Origin: Nemesobacter sp965249045
Lineage (GTDB): Bacteria; Desulfobacterota_D; UBA1144; Nemesobacterales; Nemesobacteraceae
Assembly: GCA_965249045.1 (NCBI GenBank)
Contig: OZ252213.1
Coordinates: 1,116,001-1,180,000, forward strand
Direction of reading: 5' to 3'
Length of the DNA: 64,000 bases
Numbering within the stretch: position 1 is the stretch's first letter; each line of letters opens with the position of its first letter. Positions 42,377 through 51,033 of the stretch are shown one piece after another. A program made the position numbers and the translations under genes. The notes below the pieces were generated by a model. That model ran no database searches, was not told the DNA's origin, and saw only the letters and a program-made list of their open reading frames with translations.

Positions 42377-42730
42377 ATGTGCGTAAAAAAGGTTAAGGAC
42401 GTGGAAAGCACGGTTATCGGAGCAGGGCAGGGCACTTCAAGGCAGGTTCTAATCAGTCCGGAGCAAGGTCCGAACTTCGCGATGAGAAAATTTGTTATGC
42501 AGCCCGGAGGCGATATCCCCGCTCATACCAACGCCGTTGAGCATGAGCAGTACGTGCTTGGCGGCAGGGCGCAGATTGGAATTGGAGACGAAGTGTATAA
42601 CGTCGAGAAAGATGACGTAGTCTTTATTCCTGCCGGGGTGCCGCACTGGTATGAGGTTCAGGGCGACGAGCCTTTTGAATTTTTGTGTCTTGTGCCGAAT
42701 CTTGAAGACAAGATAGAGCTTCTGAAATAA
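42377..42730 (+). CDS. small cupin-domain protein
   Basis: A 117-residue single cupin: the first motif PGGDIPAHTNAVEHEQYVLGG gives the His-x-His...Glu...His metal set (HTNAVEHEQ), and the second motif DVVFIPAGVPHWYEV supplies the last His. It binds a metal ion and may be an isomerase, a small dioxygenase or a regulator; the substrate is not visible. It stands alone between the truncated porin and tRNA-Ser. Confidence 0.82.
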   Translation: MCVKKVKDVESTVIGAGQGTSRQVLISPEQGPNFAMRKFVMQPGGDIPAHTNAVEHEQYVLGGRAQIGIGDEVYNVEKDDVVFIPAGVPHWYEVQGDEPFEFLCLVPNLEDKIELLK

Positions 42731-42753
42731 TTGTGCTTGGAACCAACTAAATC

Positions 42754-42845
42754 TGGCGGAGAGAGTGGGATTCGAACCCACGAGGGAGCGTAAACCCCCT
42801 ACACGCTTTCCAGGCGTGCACCTTCGGCCACTCGGTCATCTCTCC
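42754..42845 (-). tRNA. tRNA-Ser (GGA)
   Basis: A 92-nt class II tRNA with a long variable arm and encoded CCA. The acceptor GGAGAGA pairs with TCTCTCC and the anticodon loop is CTGGAAA (GGA). Confidence 0.95.
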
Positions 42846-42968
42846 CCATATTTGTTGTTCTAGTACACTCCGCGGATTATTCTTTCGGGAGTTTTATAAA
42901 CAATTTCCTCGGGTTGTGAAAAACCCATTCTAGTTTAACAAGAGAATCGGGTTTATTAAAATATCAAA

Positions 42969-43505
42969 ATGCCAGAAAAATGGAAGCTTCAAAAAAGCAC
43001 TCCGCTTAACGACTACAGAATTTTCTCAACGAAAAAGAAAAACAGTGTATCGCCCAAAGACGGGGCCGTCCATGACTTCTACGTAATAGACGCTCCAGAC
43101 TGGGTTAACATTATTGGCGTTACTCACGCCGGTGAAATTGTTTTGATAAAACAGTTTCGCCACGGCACCGGGGAGATCACTCTCGAGATTCCGGGCGGAA
43201 TGGTCGACCTGGGAGAAAGTCCTGTTGAATGCGCGCGCAGGGAACTGCTTGAAGAAACGGGATTTACTTCTTCCCGATGGGAGCAGATAGGATGCGTTCG
43301 GCCGAATCCGGCCATCATGTCAAACTCCTGTTTTACCTTCCTGGCCTCTCATTGCGAGCGGACATCGGAACCCTCATTTGACGCTACTGAAGACATAGAA
43401 ACCCTGCTTGTCGCTCCGCAGGAAATAAAACGATACATAAGGGAAGGGACCATAGACCACTGCATAGTGATAGCGGCGTTCGGGTTTTACTTTCTAGCGG
43501 AGTGA
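42969..43505 (+). CDS. Nudix hydrolase (ADP-ribose pyrophosphatase-like)
   Basis: A 178-residue protein with the full Nudix box GGMVDLGESPVECARRELLEETGF (Gly, then Glu at +6, REL-EE-G). It opens with strands YVIDAPDWVNIIGVTHAGEIVLIKQFRHG, which matches ADP-ribose or sugar-nucleotide pyrophosphatases. Hydrolyses nucleoside diphosphate derivatives; specificity unproven. It lies between tRNA-Ser and tRNA-Leu. Confidence 0.88.
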   Translation: MPEKWKLQKSTPLNDYRIFSTKKKNSVSPKDGAVHDFYVIDAPDWVNIIGVTHAGEIVLIKQFRHGTGEITLEIPGGMVDLGESPVECARRELLEETGFTSSRWEQIGCVRPNPAIMSNSCFTFLASHCERTSEPSFDATEDIETLLVAPQEIKRYIREGTIDHCIVIAAFGFYFLAE

Positions 43506-43554
43506 TCCTGTTGATTTCTCCGGGTTTAGCGAGAATAATAGTCCCCTATCTTAA

Positions 43555-43638
43555 GGGCGGGTGGCGGAATAGGTAGACGCGACGGCCTCAAAAGCCGTTG
43601 GGCTTCGGCCCGTGAGGGTTCGATTCCCTCTCCGCCCA
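43555..43638 (+). tRNA. tRNA-Leu (CAA)
   Basis: An 84-nt class II tRNA without an encoded CCA. The acceptor GGGCGGG pairs with TCCGCCC, the anticodon loop is CTCAAAA (CAA), the variable arm is TTGGGCTTCGGCCC and the T loop GGTTCGATTCC. A terminator follows. Confidence 0.95.
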
Positions 43639-43639
43639 G

Positions 43640-43667
43640 AGAAAAAAGCGTCCGCTTTTTTCCCCCC
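43640..43667 (+). terminator. terminator after tRNA-Leu
   Basis: AAAAAAGCG and CGCTTTTTT form a hairpin at 43642-43661 just past the tRNA-Leu 3' end. Confidence 0.7.
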
Positions 43668-43687
43668 TTTCGGTAACCCTCGGATCC

Positions 43688-44839
43688 TCAGTACCTGGCC
43701 ATAGACGAGTCGTACTTAACAGCCCACTCGTCTATGCCGCCTTTGAGATTCTTCACCTTGCTGAAACCCTGCTCGACAAGGAAAGTCGCGGCCTTCATGC
43801 CTCTCCCCCCGTGGTGGCAGTGAACGACTATGTCGTCTCGGGGATCAAGTTCGTCCGTCCTGTCCTTGAGTTCGCCGAGAGGAATAAGCCTTGAACCCTC
43901 AATGCTGCATATCTCGTACTCATGGGGCTCCCTTACGTCGATTAGAATTATATCGGCCTTGTTTTCCTTAATAAGGCTGAACTCCTCAACGGTTATCTCT
44001 TCAACCAAGGGTTTCTCCTCTTCGGCCTCCTCGCCTCTTCCGATGCCGCAGAACTCCTCATAGTCTATGAGTTCGGTTACGGTGGCATTCTCGCCGCAGA
44101 CGGGGCACTCCGGATCTTTTCTAAGCTTAAGTATTCTGGGTTCCATGTTGAGAAGGTCGATAAAAAGAAGTCTTCCTATAAGCGGCGTTCCCTCCCCGAT
44201 TATAAGCTTTACGACCTCGGATGCCTGCATGGTTCCCACAACTCCCGGCAGTATTCCCAGCACTCCTCCTTCGGCGCAGTTCGGCACCAGTCCCGGGGGA
44301 GGGGGCTCCGGATAGAGACACCTGTAGCAGGGGCCTCTTTTCGCGTCAAACACGCTTACCTGGCCCTCGAACCTGAAGATGCTTCCGTAAACATTCGGAA
44401 TTCCTAGGAAAACACAGGCGTCGTTTATAAGATACCTGGTGGCGAAATTGTCCGTTCCGTCAACAACCACATCGTAGTCCCCCATGATTTCCATAGCGTT
44501 ACCTGAATTCAGCATTTCGTTATAGGTAACGATATTGGTATCGGAGTTAAGCTCCAAAAGACGGTCTCTTGCGGATTCCACCTTGGGCTTGCCTACGGTT
44601 TTTTCGCTGTGGATCACCTGTCTTTGCAGGTTGCTGAAATCCACCACGTCAAAGTCCAGTATTCCCAAGGTGCCGACCCCCGCGGCTGCGAGGTAGAGAG
44701 CAAGCGGAGACCCAAGCCCTCCGGCGCCGATACACAGGACCCTCGAGTTCTTGAGTTTCTTCTGTCCCTCAATGCCGACTTCGGGCATTATAAGGTGCCT
44801 GCTGTACCTCGTTATCTCCTGGTTACTCAAGTCCATCAT
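43688..44839 (-). CDS. moeB: MoeB-type sulfur-carrier adenylyltransferase with rhodanese domain
   Basis: A 383-residue fusion, like MOCS3/Uba4. Residues 1-250 are the E1-like domain: NQEITRYSRHLIMPEVGIEGQKKL, nucleotide loop CIGAGGLGSPLALYLAAAGVG, DFDVVDFSNLQRQVIH, DGTDNFATRYLINDAC, the CRCLYPEPPPPG segment and CPVCGE zinc residues. Residues 285-380 are a rhodanese with the active Cys in VHCHHGGRGMKAA. It activates the tail of MoaD or ThiS-like carriers and loads sulfur. No carrier gene is beside it, which makes the target pathway uncertain. Confidence 0.9.
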   Translation of the reverse strand: MMDLSNQEITRYSRHLIMPEVGIEGQKKLKNSRVLCIGAGGLGSPLALYLAAAGVGTLGILDFDVVDFSNLQRQVIHSEKTVGKPKVESARDRLLELNSDTNIVTYNEMLNSGNAMEIMGDYDVVVDGTDNFATRYLINDACVFLGIPNVYGSIFRFEGQVSVFDAKRGPCYRCLYPEPPPPGLVPNCAEGGVLGILPGVVGTMQASEVVKLIIGEGTPLIGRLLFIDLLNMEPRILKLRKDPECPVCGENATVTELIDYEEFCGIGRGEEAEEEKPLVEEITVEEFSLIKENKADIILIDVREPHEYEICSIEGSRLIPLGELKDRTDELDPRDDIVVHCHHGGRGMKAATFLVEQGFSKVKNLKGGIDEWAVKYDSSMARY

Positions 44840-44991
44840 CAGTACCTTCCTTGCGAATCTGGAATTGTAAAATATCCAAACAGTAAACTAGTACATGATT
44901 TGCATATTTTCAAACCGCGAACGCAATTGTCCCTTCAGCTGAGAAACAGAGATTTTCCCCGGGAACCCGAAACAAACGGATTCAGAGTTTC

Positions 44992-45195
44992 CTAGGAAGT
45001 CTTCATAACGTTGGTTGCGGTGGGACCTTTCTTACCTTGGATAATCTCAAAGCTTACTTCGTCACCTTCATTGAGGCTCTTGTAGCCGTCACCCTCAATA
45101 GCGGTGTAATGAACAAAAACATCATCCTGTACATCATTGGAAGTGATAAATCCATAGCCCTTAGAGCTATTAAACCATTTTACAGTTCCCTGCAT
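44992..45195 (-). CDS. cold-shock domain protein (CspA family)
   Basis: 67 residues from the ATG at 45195 (MQGTVKWFN), which has a GAGG ribosome site; an earlier frame start at 45264 would give an atypical N-terminal tail. Single-strand nucleic-acid motifs KGYGFITS (RNP1) and VFVHYTAI (RNP2). RNA chaperone. Ends GKKGPTATNVMKTS as in many Csp proteins. Confidence 0.94.
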   Translation of the reverse strand: MQGTVKWFNSSKGYGFITSNDVQDDVFVHYTAIEGDGYKSLNEGDEVSFEIIQGKKGPTATNVMKTS

Positions 45196-45394
45196 AGTAA
45201 TATTTACCTCTAAAAAATTAAGATTTGCGGGATTATTCCACAGCGAAGTTGTTTTGTCAAACAAAAATTTTATCCGCCCCCAAAATAAAATTCCTGGTGC
45301 AGTGAAAAAGAGTAGTGGTTCTCGAAGTTTTTCGCAGTATAATTAGAGAATCTCAAATCCGCGGAAAGCGGACTCTTACGCAGGTACAAGGTCA

Positions 45395-45949
45395 ATGGAA
45401 TATAGAAAGAGAAAAACAATCTACATTTTCTGCATAGTGGTATTTCTGCTTGGAGGGGGTCTTTTCTTTTATAATGTCGCGAGGAGTTTCAGTGGGTTAG
45501 GCGCCACGCTTAGCGAATATACTTTCCCGGGAAGCCATTCCCTCGGGCTTGAAGAAGAGGGGCTTTATTCGATCTACCACCAGTACGAAAGTGTTTCCGA
45601 AGGGAAAAAAACAAGCAGCGAATCCGCCGAGGACGGCTCGATAGTTGTTCATCTGAGAAAAGTTTCGGGCGAGGAAAATGTTGAACTCAAGGTTCCGGAT
45701 TCACAAAAAAGATACAGTTACATGGGGAAGAAGGGAGTGAAGATTTTTGAGTTCGAAAACCCAGAACCCGCAAGTTACGTAATTGAGTCTTTTTCCGCCG
45801 CCCCTTCACAAAGCGCCTCCTACACCCTGGTAATTGAGCACGGATTCGAGATAACCAGGCTTAAGGGAATACTCGTTTCCCAGGCGTTTTTGCTTGTCCC
45901 GACCCTTTTTGCGATAATACTTTTCATGCGCACCTACATAAGGAGTTGA
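45395..45949 (+). CDS. two-pass membrane protein, function unknown
   Basis: A 184-residue protein with one membrane segment at residues 9-27 and another at about 160-178, leaving a soluble part of about 130 residues between. The soluble part is strand-rich with repeated Ser and Glu (for example SEGKKTSSESAEDGSIVVHL). I do not recognise a family. The next gene starts 9 bases later on the same strand, so it is likely in an operon with the exonuclease and trhO. Confidence 0.6.
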   Translation: MEYRKRKTIYIFCIVVFLLGGGLFFYNVARSFSGLGATLSEYTFPGSHSLGLEEEGLYSIYHQYESVSEGKKTSSESAEDGSIVVHLRKVSGEENVELKVPDSQKRYSYMGKKGVKIFEFENPEPASYVIESFSAAPSQSASYTLVIEHGFEITRLKGILVSQAFLLVPTLFAIILFMRTYIRS

Positions 45950-45958
45950 CCGCAGCGG

Positions 45959-46819
45959 ATGTTCAGAGACGTAAAATCCCGGGTTCTTGCTTTCGATATA
46001 GAGTGGGTTCCCGACCCTGAGTCGGGAAAGGCCGCGTACGGATTTCCCGAAGACATCTCCGATCGTGAAGCGATTGAGTTGATGTGGAAGGAGGGCGGGG
46101 CGACGGAGGAAGAGCCAATGCCGTTTCTTAAGATGGTTCTCTCCAGGATAGTTTCAATCTCGATGGTTTTCCGGGAATCCGATAAGGACGGAGCGGTGTC
46201 TAGACTCAAGCTTCACTCCATTCCGTCAATTCCGACTTCCGCCGAAGACTGCTCGGAGGGAAGAATAATAGAAGATTTTTTCAAGATTCTCGATAAGCAC
46301 CACCCGCAGCTTGTCGGATACAACTCCTCGGGTTCTGATATACCGATTCTGGCTCAGAGAATGATTAAGAACGGGCTCCAGGGTGGTTTTTTTACGGAAA
46401 GGCCTAACAGGCCCTGGGAAGGCGCCGATTTTTTCGCCCGCGGAAGCGACTGGAACATCGATCTAATGCGTTGCATAAGTGCGTGGGGGAAGGGGACCCC
46501 TTCTCTTCACGAAATATCGGTTGTAAGCGGAATCCCGGGGAAAATGGATGGCGTTGACGGAAAACAGGTCGCCCCGATGTGGCTTGATGACAGGCTTGAC
46601 GAAATAGTCGCCTATAACGAGTGTGACGCGCTTACAACCTATCTTCTATGGCTCAGGATGGCCCATTCGATCGGACACTTTGATTCAGACCAGTACGCCG
46701 AAGAGCAGCGGCTGCTTCGCGGCATGATAAAAGAAGAGTCAGAAAATCCCCAAAGGCGGCACCTTCTGGGTTACCTGTCAAAGTGGGAGAGCCTGAGCGG
46801 GGCCATGGAGGATGAGTGA
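45959..46819 (+). CDS. DEDDy 3'-5' exonuclease (COG3298-like)
   Basis: A 286-residue protein related to the proofreading domain of family B polymerases. Exo I is AFDIEWVPD (Asp and Glu), Exo II LVGYNSSGSDIPILAQRM, and Exo III VAYNECDALTTYLLWLR, giving a Tyr-x3-Asp pattern. It degrades DNA or RNA from the 3' end; target unknown. It overlaps trhO by 8 bases. Confidence 0.85.
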   Translation: MFRDVKSRVLAFDIEWVPDPESGKAAYGFPEDISDREAIELMWKEGGATEEEPMPFLKMVLSRIVSISMVFRESDKDGAVSRLKLHSIPSIPTSAEDCSEGRIIEDFFKILDKHHPQLVGYNSSGSDIPILAQRMIKNGLQGGFFTERPNRPWEGADFFARGSDWNIDLMRCISAWGKGTPSLHEISVVSGIPGKMDGVDGKQVAPMWLDDRLDEIVAYNECDALTTYLLWLRMAHSIGHFDSDQYAEEQRLLRGMIKEESENPQRRHLLGYLSKWESLSGAMEDE

Positions 46820-47771
46820 GCGACCCGACAATCGCGTCGTCGTCCTTTCCTTCTACAAGTTCGTGGATCTTGACGGCCTTGAGGAGATAAAAGCTCTGTT
46901 GTTCTCGCTTTGCGAGAAAAACGGGATAAACGGCACTTTCATTCTCGCCTCGGAGGGGATAAACGCCACGGTGGCCGGTCCGCGGGAAGGCATAGACCGG
47001 CTTATTGCCTATCTTGAGAGCGACATGAGGTTCTCGGGCGCGCGGTACAAGCTGAATTATAACGAGCGAAGCCCCTTTCACAGGCTCAAGGTTAAATTCA
47101 GAAAGGAACTGGTTCCGATGGACGTAAGAGGTGTAGAACCGCAGCGGCTCTCAGGGCGGTGCGTCCCGCCCGAGAAGTGGAACGAGCTTATAAGCCGCCC
47201 CGACGTGCTTCTTATAGACACGAGAAACAGTTACGAGCACCGCGTCGGAACCTTCAGGGGTGCGGTAAACCCGGAGATGGCCCATTTCAGGGAGTTTCCC
47301 GAGTACGTAAGGGAAAACCTCGACCCCGGGGAACACAAGGAGATAGCGATGTTCTGCACTGGCGGAATAAGGTGTGAGAAAGCGACCTCATATCTTCTTG
47401 AGAAGGGGTTTCAGCGAGTATATCAGCTTGAAGGAGGAGTGCTTTCGTACCTTGAGCAGGTTCCTTTGGAGCAGAGCCTCTGGGAGGGGGAATGTTTTGT
47501 GTTTGATGACCGTACATCGGTCGGCCACGATCTTGAGAAGGGAACCTGGAGTACGTGTAGAAGCTGCAGGGCGCCTGTATCTGCGGAAGACAGGAAATCC
47601 AAGGGGTTTCGGGAGGGGATATCTTGCCCGCGTTGCCACGGGAGACTTACGCCCGAGAGAATTTCATCGCTTGAGGAAAGACAGAAACAGATGAGACTTG
47701 CCCGGGAGAGAAACCAGAAACATCTGGGAGCCGTAATAAAAAGAGGTAACCCGAAATGGGCGGAGGGGTAA
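46812..47771 (+). CDS. trhO: tRNA uridine(34) hydroxylase TrhO
   Basis: A 319-residue rhodanese-like protein (YceA family) that hydroxylates the wobble uridine of some tRNAs. It has an acylphosphatase-like N-terminal part (VLSFYKFVDLDGL, GINATVAGP), then the rhodanese domain with the Cys loop FCTGGIRCEKATSYLLEKGF and VYQLEGGVLSYLEQV, and a C-terminal zinc part (CRSCRAPVS, CPRCHGRL). Starts 8 bases before the exonuclease stop. Confidence 0.93.
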   Translation: MSERPDNRVVVLSFYKFVDLDGLEEIKALLFSLCEKNGINGTFILASEGINATVAGPREGIDRLIAYLESDMRFSGARYKLNYNERSPFHRLKVKFRKELVPMDVRGVEPQRLSGRCVPPEKWNELISRPDVLLIDTRNSYEHRVGTFRGAVNPEMAHFREFPEYVRENLDPGEHKEIAMFCTGGIRCEKATSYLLEKGFQRVYQLEGGVLSYLEQVPLEQSLWEGECFVFDDRTSVGHDLEKGTWSTCRSCRAPVSAEDRKSKGFREGISCPRCHGRLTPERISSLEERQKQMRLARERNQKHLGAVIKRGNPKWAEG

Positions 47772-47773
47772 TC

Positions 47774-49360
47774 TCAGGCGCTTAACTCGTCTTTTAATAT
47801 CTTGTAGTCTATGCTATCGACAAGGGCTTTCCAGCTTGCCTCCACTATGTTGTCAGAGACCCCTACGGTGCTCCAGGTCTTCTCCCCGTCTCCCGATTCG
47901 ACAAGCACCCTAACGACGGAATCGGTACCGCCTGACCTCGACACGACCCTTACCCTGTAATCAAGCAGTCGCAGAGTCTTTAGTCCGGGGAAGAACTTCT
48001 CAAGCGATTTTCTAAGGGCCCCGTCTATCGCGTTTACGGGACCGTTTCCCCTCGCCACTGTATATTCCGTGACGCCGTTTACCTGGACCTCTGCGGTCGC
48101 TTCGGACAGTGGTTCTTCGTCTCCCTCCCTCTTTTCGACCAGCGTTCTGGTGTTTTTGAGGTAGAACCGCTTTTTATAGGTTCCGAGAGCTTTTCTCACC
48201 AGCAGTTCAAAAGACGCGTCAGCCCCTTCGAACTCGTAACCTTGGTTTTCAAGAATTTTGAGCTCGTTCAGTATTTCAATAATTCTTTCGTCCTTGGGGT
48301 CTATATCCACTCCAAGTTCCTGGGCCTTGTAGGCTATGTTGGCCCGACCGGAGAGATCCGAGACCAGCACCCGCCTTCTGTTGCCGACACTCTGGGGCTC
48401 TATATGCTCGTAGGTATCGGAATTTTTCATGACGGCACTTACATGAATTCCCCCCTTGTGCGCGAAAGCGCTTTCACCTACGTAAGCCTGCTTTTTCAGA
48501 GCTGGGAGATTTGTAAGTTCGTGAATGAAATGGGATACGGAATAGAGTTTACGCAGGTTCTTCTTGGAAATAGAGTTCATCCCGAGTTTTATGGCTATAT
48601 TGGGTATTATGGCGCAGAGATTGGCGTTTCCGCACCGCTCCCCGTAGCCGTTCATGGTCCCCTGGACCTGGGACGCTCCCTCCCTTACCGCGTAGAGGCT
48701 GTTGGCAACCCCGACTTCGCCGTCATTGTGGGTATGTATTCCGAGGCTCGGGTTATCGAACATGCTGTTGACTTCTCTTATAGCGCCCTCGATGTCCCAC
48801 GGCATCGAGCCGCCGTTTGTGTCGCATAAAACGACCGTGTCAACTCCCGCTCCGTAGGCGGTCTCGAGAACTTTTGCGGAATACTCGGAGTTTCCCCTCC
48901 AGCCGTCAAAGAAGTGTTCGGCGTCGAAGAACACCTTGTCCACGTGGCGCTTCAGGTATTCGATTGAGTCGTTTACGAGTTCAAGGTTTTCCTCAAGCTC
49001 TATTTTGAGAGCCTCGGTCACCTGAAAATCCCAGCTTTTTCCGACGATTGTCACAACGGGGGTTTCTGCCTGGAGAAGCGCCTGGATGCTCGGGTCCTCT
49101 TCGCAGCTTTTTTTCGCGCGTCTTGTGCTTCCGAAAGCCGCCACGCTTGCGTTTTTAAGCCCCAGTTTTTTTGCTTCTTCAAAGTACCCCTTATCCCTCT
49201 CGTTCGAACCCGGCCATCCTCCCTCTATGTAATGCACCCCGAGGTCATCCAGTCTTTCCGTTATCCGGACTTTGTCGTTTATGGAAAAGGATATGTTTTC
49301 TCCCTGGGTTCCGTCACGCAGGGTCACGTCGTATATTTCAACGGTTTTTGAGTTACTCAT
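47774..49360 (-). CDS. cimA: citramalate synthase
   Basis: A 528-residue protein from MSNSKTVEIYD (49360), which overlaps lysC by 8 bases; an ATG at 49372 is also possible. TIM-barrel start VEIYDVTLRDGTQGENISFSINDKVRI with substrate Arg and Asp, FFDAEHFFDGW, LCDTNGGSMPWDIEG, the metal His pair in SLGIHTHNDGEVGVANSL, and a C-terminal regulatory domain. It condenses pyruvate and acetyl-CoA for isoleucine synthesis by the threonine-free route. Next to lysC, so possibly in one amino-acid operon. Confidence 0.9.
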   Translation of the reverse strand: MSNSKTVEIYDVTLRDGTQGENISFSINDKVRITERLDDLGVHYIEGGWPGSNERDKGYFEEAKKLGLKNASVAAFGSTRRAKKSCEEDPSIQALLQAETPVVTIVGKSWDFQVTEALKIELEENLELVNDSIEYLKRHVDKVFFDAEHFFDGWRGNSEYSAKVLETAYGAGVDTVVLCDTNGGSMPWDIEGAIREVNSMFDNPSLGIHTHNDGEVGVANSLYAVREGASQVQGTMNGYGERCGNANLCAIIPNIAIKLGMNSISKKNLRKLYSVSHFIHELTNLPALKKQAYVGESAFAHKGGIHVSAVMKNSDTYEHIEPQSVGNRRRVLVSDLSGRANIAYKAQELGVDIDPKDERIIEILNELKILENQGYEFEGADASFELLVRKALGTYKKRFYLKNTRTLVEKREGDEEPLSEATAEVQVNGVTEYTVARGNGPVNAIDGALRKSLEKFFPGLKTLRLLDYRVRVVSRSGGTDSVVRVLVESGDGEKTWSTVGVSDNIVEASWKALVDSIDYKILKDELSA

Positions 49361-50591
49361 CGGTTTTTCCAAGATTAAAAGCGTCGTGAAGAGTTCTCAC
49401 GGCGGTTTCGGTGTCTTTTTCCTCAAGCATGCAGGAGATTTTTATTTCCGAAGTGCTTATCATCATAATGTTAATTCCCTCGTTTGCAAGCGTCCGGAAC
49501 ATGCGGGACGCCACTCCCGAATGAGTCTTCATCCCCACGCCCACTAAAGAGACTTTGGAGATAAGGTTATCGGAGATCACCTGCTTTGCCCCGAGTTCCC
49601 GGGCAATCTTTTCCGAGAGTTTTATTGACTTCTTGAAATCCGACTTGGGAACGGTGAACGTGAGGTCGGTAAACCCCTCCATGCTGACGTTCTGAACGAT
49701 CATGTCGACAACTATGTTTTTGTCCGCAAGCGACGAGAAAAGCATCGCCGCTATGCCGGGCTGGTCGGGTACCTGTGTCACGGTGATTTTCGCCTGGTCC
49801 CTGTCGTAGGTGACTCCCGATACGACAACATCTTCCATGGATTCCATAACTTTTTCCTCATCCAGAACCCACGTCCCCACGTCCTCGGGCCTTGGAGTTG
49901 ACTTAACATGTATAGGCACTTTAAATTTTTTTGCAAATTCGACCGCACGGGCCTGCAGCACCTTGGATCCCAAGGATGCCATTTCAAGCATCTCGTCGTA
50001 GGAAATCCGGCTGAGTCTTCTGGCGTCGGGACAGACCCCGGGGTCCGTGGTGTAGACCCCGTCGACGTCATCTTTGTAGAGTTCACACGCATCGGCGCCC
50101 ATTACCGCCGCGAGCGCCACAGCGGTCAGGTCGGAGCCTCCCCGCCCGAGCGTGGTAAGGTTCCCGTTCTCGTCAACTCCCTGGAATCCGGCTATAACGA
50201 CCGCCTTTTTTTCTCCGAGAGCAAGCCGGATATTCCTGTCGTCGATCGATTTTATCTTCGCCTTCGAGTAAATGTTGTCTGTAGTGATCCTTATCTGATG
50301 TCCCTGAAACGATATCGCGTCCTCGCCGAGCGATTTTATCGTCATCGCGAGAAGACCGGAAGCGACCTGTTCTCCGCTTGAGGTTATCACGTCAAACTCC
50401 CTTTCGTCAGGAGGGTCCATGACCTCTTTTGCGAGGCCGACGAGCCTGTCGGTTTCACCCGCCATCGCGGAAACCACGGCTATCACGTCGTTTTTCTTTC
50501 TTTTCGTTTCTACAACATGCTTGGCCACGCGCCTTATTTTCTCGATGCTCGCAACGCTTGTTCCGCCGTATTTCTGAATGACAAGAGCCAT
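49353..50591 (-). CDS. lysC: aspartate kinase
   Basis: A 412-residue monofunctional kinase. It starts ALVIQKYGGTSVASIEKI, has GRGGSDLTAVALAA and KDDVDGVYTTDP in the catalytic part, and two ACT domains at about 265-405 (VTQVPDQPGIAAMLFSSLAD, VSLVGVGMKTHSGVASRMF). It makes aspartyl phosphate, the first step to lysine, threonine and methionine. The 5' end overlaps tsaE by 58 bases and a GAGG site lies inside tsaE. Confidence 0.95.
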   Translation of the reverse strand: MALVIQKYGGTSVASIEKIRRVAKHVVETKRKKNDVIAVVSAMAGETDRLVGLAKEVMDPPDEREFDVITSSGEQVASGLLAMTIKSLGEDAISFQGHQIRITTDNIYSKAKIKSIDDRNIRLALGEKKAVVIAGFQGVDENGNLTTLGRGGSDLTAVALAAVMGADACELYKDDVDGVYTTDPGVCPDARRLSRISYDEMLEMASLGSKVLQARAVEFAKKFKVPIHVKSTPRPEDVGTWVLDEEKVMESMEDVVVSGVTYDRDQAKITVTQVPDQPGIAAMLFSSLADKNIVVDMIVQNVSMEGFTDLTFTVPKSDFKKSIKLSEKIARELGAKQVISDNLISKVSLVGVGMKTHSGVASRMFRTLANEGINIMMISTSEIKISCMLEEKDTETAVRTLHDAFNLGKTDE

Positions 50592-51028
50592 TTTCCCTCA
50601 CCTGTTACTTTTATCGTTCTTGATTCATCATCCGCCTGGGGCGGAGATTGGATATCAATTATAACAGCGTTTGCCGGTAATACATCCCGGACCCTGTCCG
50701 CCCATTCCACGACCGAAACGCCGTCTCCGTAAAAAAATTCCTCGTAGCCCGTATCCTCAAACTCAGGGCCGCCCGAGAGTCTGTAGACGTCAAAATGAAA
50801 AAGAGGAATCCTGCCTTCATAGCAGTTCATTATGACGAAAGTCGGGCTGTTGGGCTCCTCCTTTATTCCCAGACCGCGGGCAAGACCCTTGGCAAAGACC
50901 GTTTTCCCCGCGCCCAGATCCCCCGTAAGACCCACTATTGAGCCGCGGGGGATGAGTTTTCCCATTATCTCGCCGCAAAGCATTGTCTGTTCAGGCTTGC
51001 TGACTTCTAGGAGGAATTCGGGTTCCAT
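50534..51028 (-). CDS. tsaE: tRNA threonylcarbamoyladenosine ATPase TsaE
   Basis: A 164-residue P-loop ATPase needed for t6A tRNA modification with TsaB and TsaD. It has GLTGDLGAGKTVFAKGLARGLGI (Walker A), PTFVIMNCYEGRIPLFHFDVYRL and VSVVEWADRV. Its last 19 codons overlap the start of lysC, an uncommon degree of overlap for two unrelated functions. Confidence 0.92.
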   Translation of the reverse strand: MEPEFLLEVSKPEQTMLCGEIMGKLIPRGSIVGLTGDLGAGKTVFAKGLARGLGIKEEPNSPTFVIMNCYEGRIPLFHFDVYRLSGGPEFEDTGYEEFFYGDGVSVVEWADRVRDVLPANAVIIDIQSPPQADDESRTIKVTGEGKWLLSFRNTAEQALRASRK

Positions 51029-51033
51029 TTGGA

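Noticed and set aside
50592..51033. Lysine riboswitch in front of lysC
   Set aside because: The upstream sequence is the tsaE coding region, which leaves no room for a leader structure.
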